DNA of 64,000 nucleotides, from contig CAZLQZ010000001.1 of NCBI GenBank assembly GCA_964561995.1, positions 62,001 to 126,000 on the forward strand, given 5' to 3'. The notes below the pieces were generated by a model, which was given only the letters and a program-made list of their open reading frames with translations, made no database searches and was not told where the DNA came from. The DNA comes from JABIAG01 sp964561995. Lineage in GTDB: Archaea; Nanobdellota; Nanobdellia; Woesearchaeales; JABIAG01. The position numbers were made by a program, and so were the translations under genes. Of the stretch, positions 25,011-34,000 are shown piece by piece. Numbering within the stretch: the stretch's first letter is position 1; every line of letters starts with the position of its first letter.

Positions 25011-25094
25011 ATGGCAGTAAGTTATAACGCAATTAAAAAGAATTTAACCCTTGAAGGTTTCTTTAAAGATGACTGCGAAGAAGAAGAAGCTTAA
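25011..25094 (+). CDS. possible 27-residue peptide
   Basis: ATG at 25011 to TAA at 25092-25094 encodes MAVSYNAIKKNLTLEGFF followed by KDDCEEEEA, acidic at the C-terminus with a single Cys. A TATTTAAAC box (24974-24982) and AGGGA (24991-24995) are upstream, and its stop overlaps the convergent dTMP kinase stop by 4 nt. It may be a genuine micro-ORF or chance; no homology is claimed. Confidence 0.3.
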   Translation: MAVSYNAIKKNLTLEGFFKDDCEEEEA

Positions 25095-25762
25095 TCTTTT
25101 TTTAACTCATTAAAAATTTCACAATGTATTTCTTCAGGTGTTTTTAGTTTGTTGTTAAAACAATTAATTCTTATCCAATTGAATTTTTCTGCTAAGTCGC
25201 AAGCATTATTATAAGAGTTTAAATTAAATTCTGAGTATGTTTCATGAATGTCTTTTTCTTCTTTTCCACTAAACTTATTAACTCTATTTTTCATTAGGTC
25301 TAAACAGACTTTTGGAGGAAGATCTAAGAAGAATACTTTGTTTGGTCTGGGAATTTTATGTTCTTCATATTCTAATTTATCTAACCATTGTAATAGTTTA
25401 TCTCTCTCTTCTAAGTTGTGCATCAATTTTCCTGCTTGATGTACAAAATTTGCAGTGGCATATCTGTCGGCAATAATAATTCCTCCGTTTTCATAATGAC
25501 TTTTCCATTCAGTCATATAAGAAAATAACCTGTCGAAAGCATAAAGGGATGATGCAATTTTTGGATCTACTAATGAAGGATTAGAGCCAAATTCACCAGA
25601 AAGATATTTTTTAACTAAAACACTAGATGGTAAATTATATCTGGGATAGTTTATTTTAATTACATTTAGTCCTTGCTCTTTTAATTTATTGTATAGTAGT
25701 TGTGTTTGTGTTTTTTTACCTGATCCATCAGTGCCTTCGATAACAATTAATTTTCCTTTCAT
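25091..25762 (-). CDS. tmk: thymidylate kinase
   Basis: 223 residues. The P-loop is EGTDGSGKKTQT (9-20), the DRY motif appears as IIADRYATANFVHQ, and KVFFLDLPPKVCLDLMKNR is the strand-helix before the lid. It phosphorylates dTMP to dTDP with ATP. The region KYLSGEFGSNPSLVDPKIASSLYAFDR is typical of the longer dTMP kinase-like branch seen in archaea, so activity on another nucleoside monophosphate cannot be excluded. GGTG lies about 7 nt upstream of the ATG. It is a single-gene unit on the minus strand. Confidence 0.85.
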   Translation of the reverse strand: MKGKLIVIEGTDGSGKKTQTQLLYNKLKEQGLNVIKINYPRYNLPSSVLVKKYLSGEFGSNPSLVDPKIASSLYAFDRLFSYMTEWKSHYENGGIIIADRYATANFVHQAGKLMHNLEERDKLLQWLDKLEYEEHKIPRPNKVFFLDLPPKVCLDLMKNRVNKFSGKEEKDIHETYSEFNLNSYNNACDLAEKFNWIRINCFNNKLKTPEEIHCEIFNELKKD

Positions 25763-25900
25763 AATTTTTCACCTATATATAATTCAAAGTAATTTTATTT
25801 TAGATACTTTGTTGCAACTCATTCTACAACATGTACTTATATAATATTTAGAATTAAAATGTGTAAGGTAGTGCTTTTGTAAATTAAAATTTGAAGAAAA

Positions 25901-26107
25901 TTATTCTTCAAGTTGAATTAATTTCTCTTTTGAAGTTCTTCCACTTTTAATTAAAGCTTTTTTTTTAAAATGTTTAGAGATAATCTTTAATACTGCTTTG
26001 TTCGCTTTATCTTTATCTGCTGGTTCTTTAACACAAATAACATAATGGTCTTCAACTTTTTTAATTTCTTCTTTTTTAGAATTAGGTTTTACTTTAACCC
26101 TAATCAT
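25901..26107 (-). CDS. DUF167/YggU-family small protein
   Basis: 68 residues. MIRVKVKPNSKKEEIKK, CVKEPADKDKANKAVLKIIS and LIKSGRTSKEKLIQL match the conserved UPF0235 pattern (V-P-x-S-K, P-x-D/G-x-A-N, G-x-x-S/T-R-x-K). The function of the family is unknown. It overlaps the upstream transcription factor S gene by 8 nt and is the last gene of that unit, which also appears to include signal peptidase. Confidence 0.8.
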   Translation of the reverse strand: MIRVKVKPNSKKEEIKKVEDHYVICVKEPADKDKANKAVLKIISKHFKKKALIKSGRTSKEKLIQLEE

Positions 26108-26423
26108 AATCTCTCCATGTATGTTTGCATTTTGTACATTTTAAGAATTTAGTTGGTGGTTCGTCTGCAGCTCTTGTTTGTTGTAACCAATAAAATGCTT
26201 TATTATTTCCACATTTTTCACATTCTTCGTTGCAGATTGGATGAGTTTCAACTTCTTTTTCAATCACTTCAATTTCTTTTTCAATTTTGTTGGATTTTTC
26301 ACTTAGTTTAATTCCTTCTTTTTTAACTTCTTTAAATCCACAACTACATTGAACAATTATTTTATTATTTTCTTTTTTAGCCATTAAAATACTGCCACAT
26401 TTAGGACAAAACATCATTTTCAT
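26100..26423 (-). CDS. tfs: transcription factor S (TFIIS-like RNA cleavage factor)
   Basis: 107 residues. The N-terminal zinc ribbon starts FCPKCGSIL and ends CSCGF; the C-terminal ribbon is CEKCGNNKAFYW...QTRAADEPPTKFLKCTKCKHTW. The acidic hairpin carries D-E (ADEPPT), which reaches the RNA polymerase active site to stimulate transcript cleavage after backtracking. Length matches archaeal TFS. Several closely spaced ATG codons exist at the N-terminus (MKMM), so the start could shift by up to three codons. It lies 13 nt downstream of signal peptidase on the same strand and overlaps the DUF167 gene. Confidence 0.92.
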   Translation of the reverse strand: MKMMFCPKCGSILMAKKENNKIIVQCSCGFKEVKKEGIKLSEKSNKIEKEIEVIEKEVETHPICNEECEKCGNNKAFYWLQQTRAADEPPTKFLKCTKCKHTWRDYD

Positions 26424-26436
26424 TACCTCATTTATT

Positions 26437-27033
26437 TTATGGTATTATTAAATTTAAAAAATTTACAAACCATATCTTAATCCATCCTAGAAACGGAATC
26501 CTAAATAAAGCTTTTCCTATTAATCTTTCTTCATTTACAAATCCATCTTCTGCTTTATTATGATCTCCTTTTGTATTATAATTGGATTCATTAACATCAA
26601 CTACTCTATGTATTATAGGGTATGCCCTATTTGCCCAAAATACAATCACGTCTCCTTTTTCAACATTTTTTTTACTAGTTAATATGATTATATCTCCTTT
26701 ATTAAAACCATTTTTAAAAATATAACTGTCAAATTCTTTTTTTGTTATGCCTTTTTCTTCATACCAGCTTCCGCAAGTACTCCAATAATCTAATTTAGTT
26801 TTTCCATTATAATAATTGCCACATAAATAATAAAGATCGTTGTTATCCTCAACTAATCCGTGTTCCATACTTGATGAAACAACTGCAACAATTGGATAAG
26901 AAGTACCTAATAATAACCCAATAAATGGGTATAATAAAAATTTAATAATTAAAAACGCCAGTATGATATTGACCAGCCAAGACATTAAACTGTCTTCTTC
27001 CCAAATAAAATGCCAAATTTTTTTTAAATCCAT
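26437..27033 (-). CDS. signal peptidase I (archaeal/ER type)
   Basis: 198 residues. An N-terminal TM (about 19-42) anchors the enzyme; the catalytic Ser is S55 in VVSSSMEHG. The His of the archaeal/ER-type Ser-His-Asp system is in YPIIHRVVDV and TKGDHN carries the Asp. A C-terminal hydrophobic segment (FLGWIKIWFVNFLNLIIP) may be a second anchor. About 55 residues rich in Tyr and with two Cys (LCGNYYNG, WSTCGSWYE) are inserted between the Ser motif and KGDIIILTS. It removes signal peptides from secreted proteins. Confidence 0.88.
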   Translation of the reverse strand: MDLKKIWHFIWEEDSLMSWLVNIILAFLIIKFLLYPFIGLLLGTSYPIVAVVSSSMEHGLVEDNNDLYYLCGNYYNGKTKLDYWSTCGSWYEEKGITKKEFDSYIFKNGFNKGDIIILTSKKNVEKGDVIVFWANRAYPIIHRVVDVNESNYNTKGDHNKAEDGFVNEERLIGKALFRIPFLGWIKIWFVNFLNLIIP

Positions 27034-27080
27034 ATAAAAGAATTAATAAAAATAAAACATTAAAAAGGTTTTGTTTTTAA

Positions 27081-27278
27081 CTACTTTTTCTTTTTAGTAG
27101 CTTTTTTTTTAACTGCCTTTTTTTTAACAGCTGTCTTTTTAACCGCTTTTTTCTTTACTGCTTTTTTCTTAACTGCAGTTTTTTTAACTACTTTCTTTTT
27201 AGTAGCTTTTTTCTTAACGGTTTTTTTTGCTGTTTTTTTCTGGACAGATTTCTTTTTTATTGCCTTTTTCTTAGCCAT
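27081..27278 (-). CDS. Lys/Ala-rich basic repeat protein
   Basis: 65 residues composed almost only of Lys, Ala, Thr and Val in AVKKK/ATKKK repeats, like the C-terminal tail of eukaryotic H1 or bacterial HU-like extensions. It has no folded core and should bind DNA or RNA by charge. GAGGTG lies 6 nt before the ATG, supporting translation. The same tail type is fused to the winged-helix protein at 10248-10538. A role in nucleoid compaction is reasonable but inferred. Confidence 0.65.
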   Translation of the reverse strand: MAKKKAIKKKSVQKKTAKKTVKKKATKKKVVKKTAVKKKAVKKKAVKKTAVKKKAVKKKATKKKK

Positions 27279-27358
27279 AGTAACACCTCTTTTTTTACAA
27301 ATGTAAAAGTTTAAATAACCTAGTGAATTATCACTATTTAAATGTTTTTATTTTGACC

Positions 27359-27769
27359 ATGAAACACGCAAGCTATTTTGAAGGAACATTACAATTAAGA
27401 AATTGTGAAAAGGAAGTTTACAAGTTTGTAGACGAGTATTTTATAGAGAATAATGTAGGTGTTGCTAGGAAAATAAAACAAAAAAAAGGTTTTGATTTTT
27501 TTGTTAGTTCTAATAAATTTTTATTAAGATTAAAGTCTGTACTTTTAAGACATTTTTCAGGAAGAGTTTTGGTTTCAAGAAAGCTTTTTTCGAGGGATAG
27601 ACAAACTAGTAAGGAAATTTTCAGGATGACTTTATTGTTTGAACAACTGTCTTTTGACGTCGGTGATATCATAGATGATAGGGGCGATCAAGTTAGAGTT
27701 TTAAGGATAGGAGAAAGAATAAATGTTAAAAACTTGAAAACTGGAAAAAGTTATTTTATGCGTTTTTGA
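27359..27769 (+). CDS. short NMD3-like protein (C-terminal domain only)
   Basis: 136 residues from the ATG at 27359; an upstream in-frame start at 27323 is rejected because CTATTTAAATG (27332-27342), lying inside that extension, forms a TATA box about 22 nt before 27359. The sequence follows the core of archaeal NMD3: SYFEGTLQLRN, GFDFFVSSNKF, LLRHFSGRVLVSRKLFSRDRQT and then a small beta domain GDIIDDRGDQVRVLRIG...LKTGKSY. Eukaryotic NMD3 exports 60S subunits; archaeal homologues are thought to act in large-subunit maturation. The N-terminal zinc ribbons are missing here. Confidence 0.75.
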   Translation: MKHASYFEGTLQLRNCEKEVYKFVDEYFIENNVGVARKIKQKKGFDFFVSSNKFLLRLKSVLLRHFSGRVLVSRKLFSRDRQTSKEIFRMTLLFEQLSFDVGDIIDDRGDQVRVLRIGERINVKNLKTGKSYFMRF

Positions 27770-28060
27770 TTTTTGATAGTTTTTTAAATTCAAATAATTT
27801 CACGAACTCCAAAAATCATTTTCTTGATTTTTGATATTCTTTTACAATTTTAAAAAACAATTCTTTTTGATTAATTCTTTTGAAGAATTTACTTTTATTA
27901 TATTTCCTTTTAAATCTAGAATGGCATATCCAACTGTTATTCACGGATCAATGCCTAGTATTAATAATTGCATAATGATTATTATGTAGTGATGTTTATT
28001 AAAATTAGGGTTAAATTAAATAATATAAAACATTATAAATCTGGTTTAGTTACTAATTTT
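27770..28060. other. intergenic region with hairpin and possible mini-transcript
   Basis: Contains a hairpin AATTCTT-TTG-AAGAATT (27873-27889), a TTATTATATT box (27894-27903) placed about 25 nt before an ATG at 27921 that opens a 22-codon frame (to 27989), and a final TATA-like ATTATAAAT (28032-28040) for the next gene. The micro-ORF MAYPTVIHGSMPSINNCIM... is not recognised and may be chance. Confidence 0.35.
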
Positions 28061-28441
28061 ATGAGTTTATTAATATATTGTGCAACACCTTCTAGATTAA
28101 AAGATAAAACGGAGGAAATAATGGATCTTGTTACAAATGAAGGTAACGCTCCGTTTCACCCATTTCAAGCATTTCCTTTTGAAAGATTTGAAGGCAATTT
28201 AAAAGTTGGAAGAGATGATTCTATGGAATGGTGTTTAAATTCAATTGGTATTTGTAATGCATTTTACTTGTTTGGTGTTTCTGATGGAACTTTGCAAGAA
28301 TTAGTTTATGCAAAAACTGTCAAACCTGTTTTTCTTCATTTGGAATTTGACTCTGAGTGGGAAAAGCATTATGAAATATTGGGCAAGAAGTATGATTATC
28401 CTTTAGAAGGAATGGTTGGTAATCCTCTTTTTTATAGGTGA
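28061..28441 (+). CDS. nucleoside 2-deoxyribosyltransferase-like protein
   Basis: 126 residues from the ATG at 28061. The longer frame from 27968 is rejected because ATTATAAAT (28032-28040) sits 21-29 nt before 28061 and MSLLIYCATPSRLKDK is the natural beta-strand start. The Rossmann-like fold shows IYCATPSRLKDKTEEI and a C-terminal FYLFGVSDGTLQELVYAKTVKPVFLHL. The latter matches the D-x-GT-x-x-E-(L)-x-x-A...KPV signature of NDT/DUF4406 proteins, with Glu as likely nucleophile. NDT enzymes exchange bases on deoxynucleosides. A paired Asp/Cys-rich stretch (GRDDSMEWCLNSIGICNAF) fits the substrate loop. Assigned by motif only. Confidence 0.5.
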   Translation: MSLLIYCATPSRLKDKTEEIMDLVTNEGNAPFHPFQAFPFERFEGNLKVGRDDSMEWCLNSIGICNAFYLFGVSDGTLQELVYAKTVKPVFLHLEFDSEWEKHYEILGKKYDYPLEGMVGNPLFYR

Positions 28442-28463
28442 TTATTTTAATCAAATTATAGAA

Positions 28464-28982
28464 TTAATCTAATATAATGTTATAAGTGTCCAATAAACCA
28501 ATTACTTCTGGAATAGAAAATGTTGTTTTTTCTAGTTTATTTTGATTGGGGTTTATTGAGTAATTTTTAGCATTTTTAAATGATGCATAACTTAGATTTG
28601 TATTTTGAAAAAGAGTATTTTTTAAATCTGAATTTTCAAAATTTGCATTAAATAAGTTTGTTTCAATAAAACTACAATCAAATACTTGACAATCTTCAAT
28701 TTTTATATTTTTCAGTTCTAAATTTAAAAAAATAGACATCGATATAAAACAATTTTTAAAAGAAAAACTGACCATAAACTCATTATATTTTGAGAAGTTT
28801 AATCCTAATATTTTTGATTCTTTAAATGTTATGTCTTGCATTTTTGTATTTTCTAAATTAACATTGGATAAGTTACAGTTTTCAAAAGTACAATCAATAA
28901 AAACTGAATTTTTAAAAGATTTATCTGTAAAATTCTCATTATTAAATGTCTTTGATTCAAATTCTTGGTTTTGGTATTCCAT
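28464..28982 (-). CDS. pentapeptide-repeat protein (Qnr/McbG-like)
   Basis: 172 residues. Residues 8-140 follow the A(D/N)LXX-type five-residue rhythm (for example FENCNLSNVNLENTKM, FIETNLFNANFENSDLKN), forming a right-handed quadrilateral beta helix. The end reads NYSINPNQNKLEKTTFSIPEVIGLL, the conserved C-terminal cap of the bacterial Qnr/McbG-type family. Qnr and MfpA mimic DNA and protect gyrase; whether this one does is unknown. The family is mostly bacterial, so acquisition by transfer is likely (inference). It is a single gene divergent from the M28 peptidase. Confidence 0.85.
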   Translation of the reverse strand: MEYQNQEFESKTFNNENFTDKSFKNSVFIDCTFENCNLSNVNLENTKMQDITFKESKILGLNFSKYNEFMVSFSFKNCFISMSIFLNLELKNIKIEDCQVFDCSFIETNLFNANFENSDLKNTLFQNTNLSYASFKNAKNYSINPNQNKLEKTTFSIPEVIGLLDTYNIILD

Positions 28983-29114
28983 TTTTGTTTGTTATTTTTG
29001 TTTCTTTATAATTTTGTTTATTATTGAATTAATTATGTGTGTGGGTTAAAAAATCTTATTTTTTTAATTGTTTTAGTAATTACTTTTATAAAATACACTT
29101 TACTTCTGTATGAA

Positions 29115-29909
29115 ATGAAAGCTTACAATTTCGCTAAAAGAATTAGTGTCTGTACTAATAATATCCAACGTAAAAATTTTGTTTTAGCAAAAATGGTAGG
29201 TTTAGCTAATTATTTAGGTTATGAATTAGAAGTTCAAAAAATGGACATTGATCCCAGATATGGAAATGAAAATTTAATATTACGTTCAGGACATAAGAAT
29301 CCTTTGTTAATTACTGCTCATTATGATGCTTTTTTAATAAATGAAAATTCTGCTTTTACAACACCTGGGGCAAACGACAATGGTAGTGGTCTTGGAGCAG
29401 TAATGCAAGCGGCTTTAAAATTAAAAGGACTTCCAATAGATTATGTTTTTTTTGGTGCAGAAGAACAAGATTATTTTGGGTCTAAATATTATGTTGCTAA
29501 TTTGGATGAAGAACCAAGAGGGGTTGTTAATTTAGATACTTGTGGTTCAGGTGGCGATTTAGGAATTCTTATACCTGATGTAGTTTATGTTGATGATGAT
29601 GAACTGGCTTCTACTGATAAAGAATTAAATTCTGTTTATTTATCTGCGATTCAGGAATTAGGATTACAATTTTGTATTGATGATCCTTTAGCAAGTGGAG
29701 ACCATTGTGCTTTTATGAAAGCCGGAATTCCTGCAACTACTATTCAAGGTGAAGATCATTCATTTTATGGAATTGTGGATGGTAAGTATGATTTGTCTAA
29801 AATGATTATGCATACTGGTGGGGACACAATTAATGCTGTAGATAAAGATTTTTTAGAAAATGTTGTTCAAGTTTTAATTGAAGGTTCTAAAAGATTGTTG
29901 AATGATTAA
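29115..29909 (+). CDS. M28-family zinc aminopeptidase
   Basis: 264 residues from the ATG at 29115. A longer frame from a GTG at 29037 would add a hydrophobic segment, but CTTTTATAAAATAC (29083-29094) lies inside it and about 26 nt before 29115, so the extension is probably untranslated. Metal ligands: H69 in AHYDAF, D88 in GANDNGSG, E116-E117 in GAEEQDYFGS, D141 in NLDTCGSGGDLG and the final His in HTGGDT. M28 enzymes are dizinc aminopeptidases or related hydrolases. Without the extension the protein is cytosolic. Confidence 0.82.
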   Translation: MKAYNFAKRISVCTNNIQRKNFVLAKMVGLANYLGYELEVQKMDIDPRYGNENLILRSGHKNPLLITAHYDAFLINENSAFTTPGANDNGSGLGAVMQAALKLKGLPIDYVFFGAEEQDYFGSKYYVANLDEEPRGVVNLDTCGSGGDLGILIPDVVYVDDDELASTDKELNSVYLSAIQELGLQFCIDDPLASGDHCAFMKAGIPATTIQGEDHSFYGIVDGKYDLSKMIMHTGGDTINAVDKDFLENVVQVLIEGSKRLLND

Positions 29910-29973
29910 TTTTAATTTTTTCTTTAAACTTTTCACCTAAAAACTTTTAAACCATTAAGATTTATTCAATTCT

Positions 29974-31023
29974 ATGATAGAATTAGATGGATCATTTTGT
30001 GAAGGTGGCGGACAAATAGTTAGAACTGCTTTAGCTTTATCATGTCTTACAAAAAGACCATTTAAAGTAAAAGATATTAGAAAAGGAAGGGATAAACCTG
30101 GATTAAAAGCTCAACATTTGAAATGTATTGAAATTTTAAAAGAATTAAGTGATGCTTTTGTTCAAGGAGATAAATTAGGAAGTGAAGATCTTTTATTTTA
30201 TCCTAGAACGATAAAAGTAAAGGATATTAGTCAAGACATTGAAACTGCAGGTTCCATTACCCTTTTATTACAGTCTCTATTGCCTTTTTTAATATTTCAA
30301 AAGAAAAGGATCAAACTTAATTTAAAAGGCGGTACTGATGTTAAATGGAGTATGCCTTATGATTACTTTGCTAATGTTTTAATATCTCAATTAAGAAGAT
30401 TTGCTAGTATTGATTGTAAATTGTTAAGAAGGGGATATTTTCCAAAAGGATCTGGAGAAATTGAATTAATTATTAGACCTAAAGAAAAAAGATCAATTAA
30501 TTTAACTGAGCAAGGCGATTTAACAATCATTAAAGGAATTTCTAGTGCTTCTAAATCATTACAAGAAAGAAATGTTGCTGAAAGAATGTCACAAACAGCA
30601 GAATTAATGTTAAAAAGATTAAATACTCCAATAAGTATTAGTAATGAATATTCAGATTCTTTATCTGATGGGTGTGGAATTACTTTATTTGCAATTTATT
30701 CAAAAAATGATGAAATTAATTTAAATCCTGTCAGGTTGGGTAGTTCTTTTTTAGGTGAGAAAGGAAAAACCTCTGAACAAATTTCTGAGACTGCTTCTAA
30801 TCATTTAATTAAAGGAATAGATTCTTTGGCACCTGTTGATGAATTTTTAGCAGATAATTTAATTCCTTTTATGGCTGTGGTTGGTGGAGAAATTAAAACA
30901 ACAACTATTACTAATCATACAAGGTCTAATATTTATGTGGTTGAGAAATTTTTAGATGTTAAATTTGAAATAAATGAAACTACTAAAGTGATTAAAGTTG
31001 AGCCAACTGAATTTCAGTTTTAA
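29974..31023 (+). CDS. rtcA: RNA 3'-terminal phosphate cyclase
   Basis: 349 residues. RtcA activates RNA 3'-phosphates with ATP and makes 2',3'-cyclic phosphates. The N-terminal signature LDGSFCEGGGQIVRTALALS, RPFKVKDIRKGRDKPGLKAQHL, RRGYFPKGSGEIEL and the conserved RLGSSFLGEKGKTSE match the cyclase family. TNHTRSNIYVVEKFL near the C-terminus contains the His expected to be adenylylated. CTTTTAAACC (about 29944-29953) is 20-30 nt upstream. The 3' end overlaps the convergent coiled-coil gene by 32 nt. Plausibly linked to intron-containing tRNAs in the window, but this is speculative. Confidence 0.93.
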   Translation: MIELDGSFCEGGGQIVRTALALSCLTKRPFKVKDIRKGRDKPGLKAQHLKCIEILKELSDAFVQGDKLGSEDLLFYPRTIKVKDISQDIETAGSITLLLQSLLPFLIFQKKRIKLNLKGGTDVKWSMPYDYFANVLISQLRRFASIDCKLLRRGYFPKGSGEIELIIRPKEKRSINLTEQGDLTIIKGISSASKSLQERNVAERMSQTAELMLKRLNTPISISNEYSDSLSDGCGITLFAIYSKNDEINLNPVRLGSSFLGEKGKTSEQISETASNHLIKGIDSLAPVDEFLADNLIPFMAVVGGEIKTTTITNHTRSNIYVVEKFLDVKFEINETTKVIKVEPTEFQF

Positions 31024-34000
31024 GTTCTCTTAATCCGTAATTAATTCTTCTTCTAATTGTTTCATCAACAATTCTTAATGAAAATTTTTCAGCGATTTCT
31101 AATTCTTCTTTTGCTTCAACTAATTTTCCTTGGTGAATTAAGTTTTTAACTTCTCTAATCATTTCAAGAATGTCTGTAGGCTTATCATTGAGGATTGGTC
31201 CTCTTGCCATAGGAATTGCATTTATTGATTCTCTTGGTTTTGAAATCTCTTTTTGTAAAGGTCTTCCTTGTTCAGGAGTTATTTGTATGCCATCCATTTC
31301 TTTTAATGCAAGTTCTTTTTCTCTTTGAGCAAGTTTATTTTGTTGTATTGAAAGACTGCTATACACTTTTTTATTTGTTAAAGCCAAATCTCTTTCTTTT
31401 CTAGCAATTTCAATTTCTCTTGTTTTATGTTTTCTCATTGCAGAATTTCCTGCTTCAGCCATTTCTTTTTCAATTTGAGCTAAAACTTTTTCTCTTTCTG
31501 CAAGATTTTGCATGACTCTTTGACTATCACTTATTTTAGATTGGAGAATTTCAAGTTCTTGTTCTTTATTCATTAATTTATGAGATTCATTTTCAAGATT
31601 GACTTTGTCAACTCTCATTTTTTCGTCAGTTTTTTCTTTAATATCAATTATATTTTTCAATTCTACTCTTTTATTGCTAAGAACATCTTCAAAATTTCCC
31701 AATCTTTTAGATTTATTTAATATATTATGACTCATTGCTTCTTGTCTTTTTGCAATATCTTTTTCTTCTTTAGCTATAATCTCTTCTTTTGCTAGTCTTG
31801 TTTTAAGAGCTCCATCTTTTTCTTCAACAATTTTACTTGTTGCTTCCAATTCATATTCAAATTTGTTAAGCAATTGTTCTTTATTGTTTATTTCTTTTTC
31901 TTTTTTCTCAAGTTTGTCTTTTCCATTTTCAATTTCTTTAATTGCTTTTCTTTTAATTAGAGTTAATTTGTCAATTTCTTTTTTCTTTAATCCTATTAAT
32001 ATTTGAAGTTGTTTTTCTTCTTTTTTTAATAGATGCATTTCTTCGATAGTTATGTGTTTTTTCTTTTCATTTTTATTTAGATTTGATTCTTTTTTCTTCA
32101 AATAAATTTCTCTTGATTGAACTTCTTTTTCTCTTTTGTTAACTGAACTTCTTAATTTTTCAAGATCATTAGTTGCTTCTAATACGTCTTTTGCAATTTT
32201 TTTAACATAATCTTCTTTTTCTTCTAATTTTTTTAATTTTTTAAAATCATTAATTAAACCGCTTTTTTCATTTAATAACTGACCAATTTGAACTTGTAAA
32301 TGTTTTTTATCTCCCATAATTTGATTCATATGGGCTTCTCTTTGTAACAAATTTTTACTTTTTTGGTCTAATTTATTTTTAAGTTCAATCATTTCATGAC
32401 GAAGTTCAAAAATCTTTTTTTCTTTATCATCTAAACCGTCTTTTTTTTGATCAATTTGAGATTCTATTTTTTTTAATTCAGCTATTTTTTGAGAGGCATA
32501 GTTCTTATTTGCCATTAATTTTATCTCTTTTTCTTTTTCACTTAATATGTCTCTTACTTTACTTAATTTATCTATTACTTCTTTTGCTTGTGATTCTCTT
32601 TTATTCAAAAAATCTTTTTCTTTTGATAATCTCGCTTTTTCTGTTGTATTAAAAGCAGTTTCAATTTTGGATTGTGATGTCTTTTTCTCTCTAATTGTTA
32701 GATCTTGTTCTTCTTTATCTAATGCTAATTTAGCTTGTTTAAAGTCTTCTAGAACTGTTTTCATTTGTTTTTGTCTTTTACTTAATTCATCTAAAGCTTT
32801 GTTAAGTTTTATATTTCTTCTAAACACGTCTCTTATAAAACTTTTTTTCTCATGGACTTCTTTTGTAAAAGCTTGTTTTCTTATTTTTAATGCATCAATA
32901 TTTTTGGTAAGTTCTTGAATATCCTTTTCTTTTTTGGTTAATTCTTCTCCTTTTAATTTACAAAGCTTTTCTTCTTCTATTTCTTTTTTCTTAACTAGTA
33001 TTTTTTTAGCATTATAGTTTCTAATTTCTTGAGAAATATTATTTTTGGTTTTTTCTAAGTCTTCAATTTCAAATTTAATATGTTTGAATTTTTTTTCAAT
33101 ACTTTTTATATTTTCAACTTCTTTTTTAATATTTGATTTTTTTGATTTTAAATTTTCAATATCTTTTACTAATTTAGTTTTTTCTTGTTCTTTTTTATTT
33201 AATTGTAAACTTGTTTTTTTTGCTTTTTCTTCTTCAATTGTTTCTAATTCCTTTACTTTTTCTTTCTTATTTTTATAACCTTTAATTTCTGTTACAATTT
33301 CTTTTTTCTTATCTTCTAATTGTAGAACTTCTGTTTTAATATCTTGAAATCTTTTTTCAATAGATCGTATTTCATTAATTTCTTTTTTTAATGAATTCTT
33401 TTGATTTTTTAAGTTTGAAACTTCTTCATTTAATTGTTTTTTTTCTTGTTCTTTTTTATTTAGTAATTGTTCTGTATTTTTTACTTTTTCTTGTTTTGAT
33501 GTTTCTATCTCTTTTATTTTTCTTTCTTTTTGACTATGATTTTCAATTTCTGTTTCAATTTTTTCTTTTTTATTTTCTAATTTTAGAACTTCTGTTTTAA
33601 TGTCATGAAACTTTTTTTCAATAAATTTGATTTCATCTATTTCTTTTTTCAATATGTCTTTTCGACTTTTTAAGTTTGAAACTTCTTCATTTAACTGTTT
33701 TTTTTCTTGTTCTTTTTTATTCAGTAATAATTTTGCTTTTTTTACTTTTTCTTGTTTTAATGATTCTATCTCTTTAATTTTCTCTTCTTTTTCTTTATAA
33801 TTTTTAATTTCTATTGCAGTTTCTTGTTTTTTATTTTCTAATTTTAAAACTTCTGTTTTAATGTCTTGAAATCTTTTTTCTATTGGTTTTATTTCCTTAA
33901 TTCCTTTTTCCATTGTTTGTTTTTGTTTTTTAAGATTAGAAATTTTTTCATTCAATTGTTTTTCTTCTTGTTTCTTTTCAGCTAATATGTTGATTTTTTC

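Noticed and set aside
27081..27278. Archaeal histone
   Set aside because: No histone fold; only low-complexity Lys/Ala repeats.
29037..29114. N-terminal TM extension of the M28 peptidase from a GTG start
   Set aside because: A TATA box lies within it at the right distance from the ATG at 29115, and no ribosome binding site precedes the GTG.
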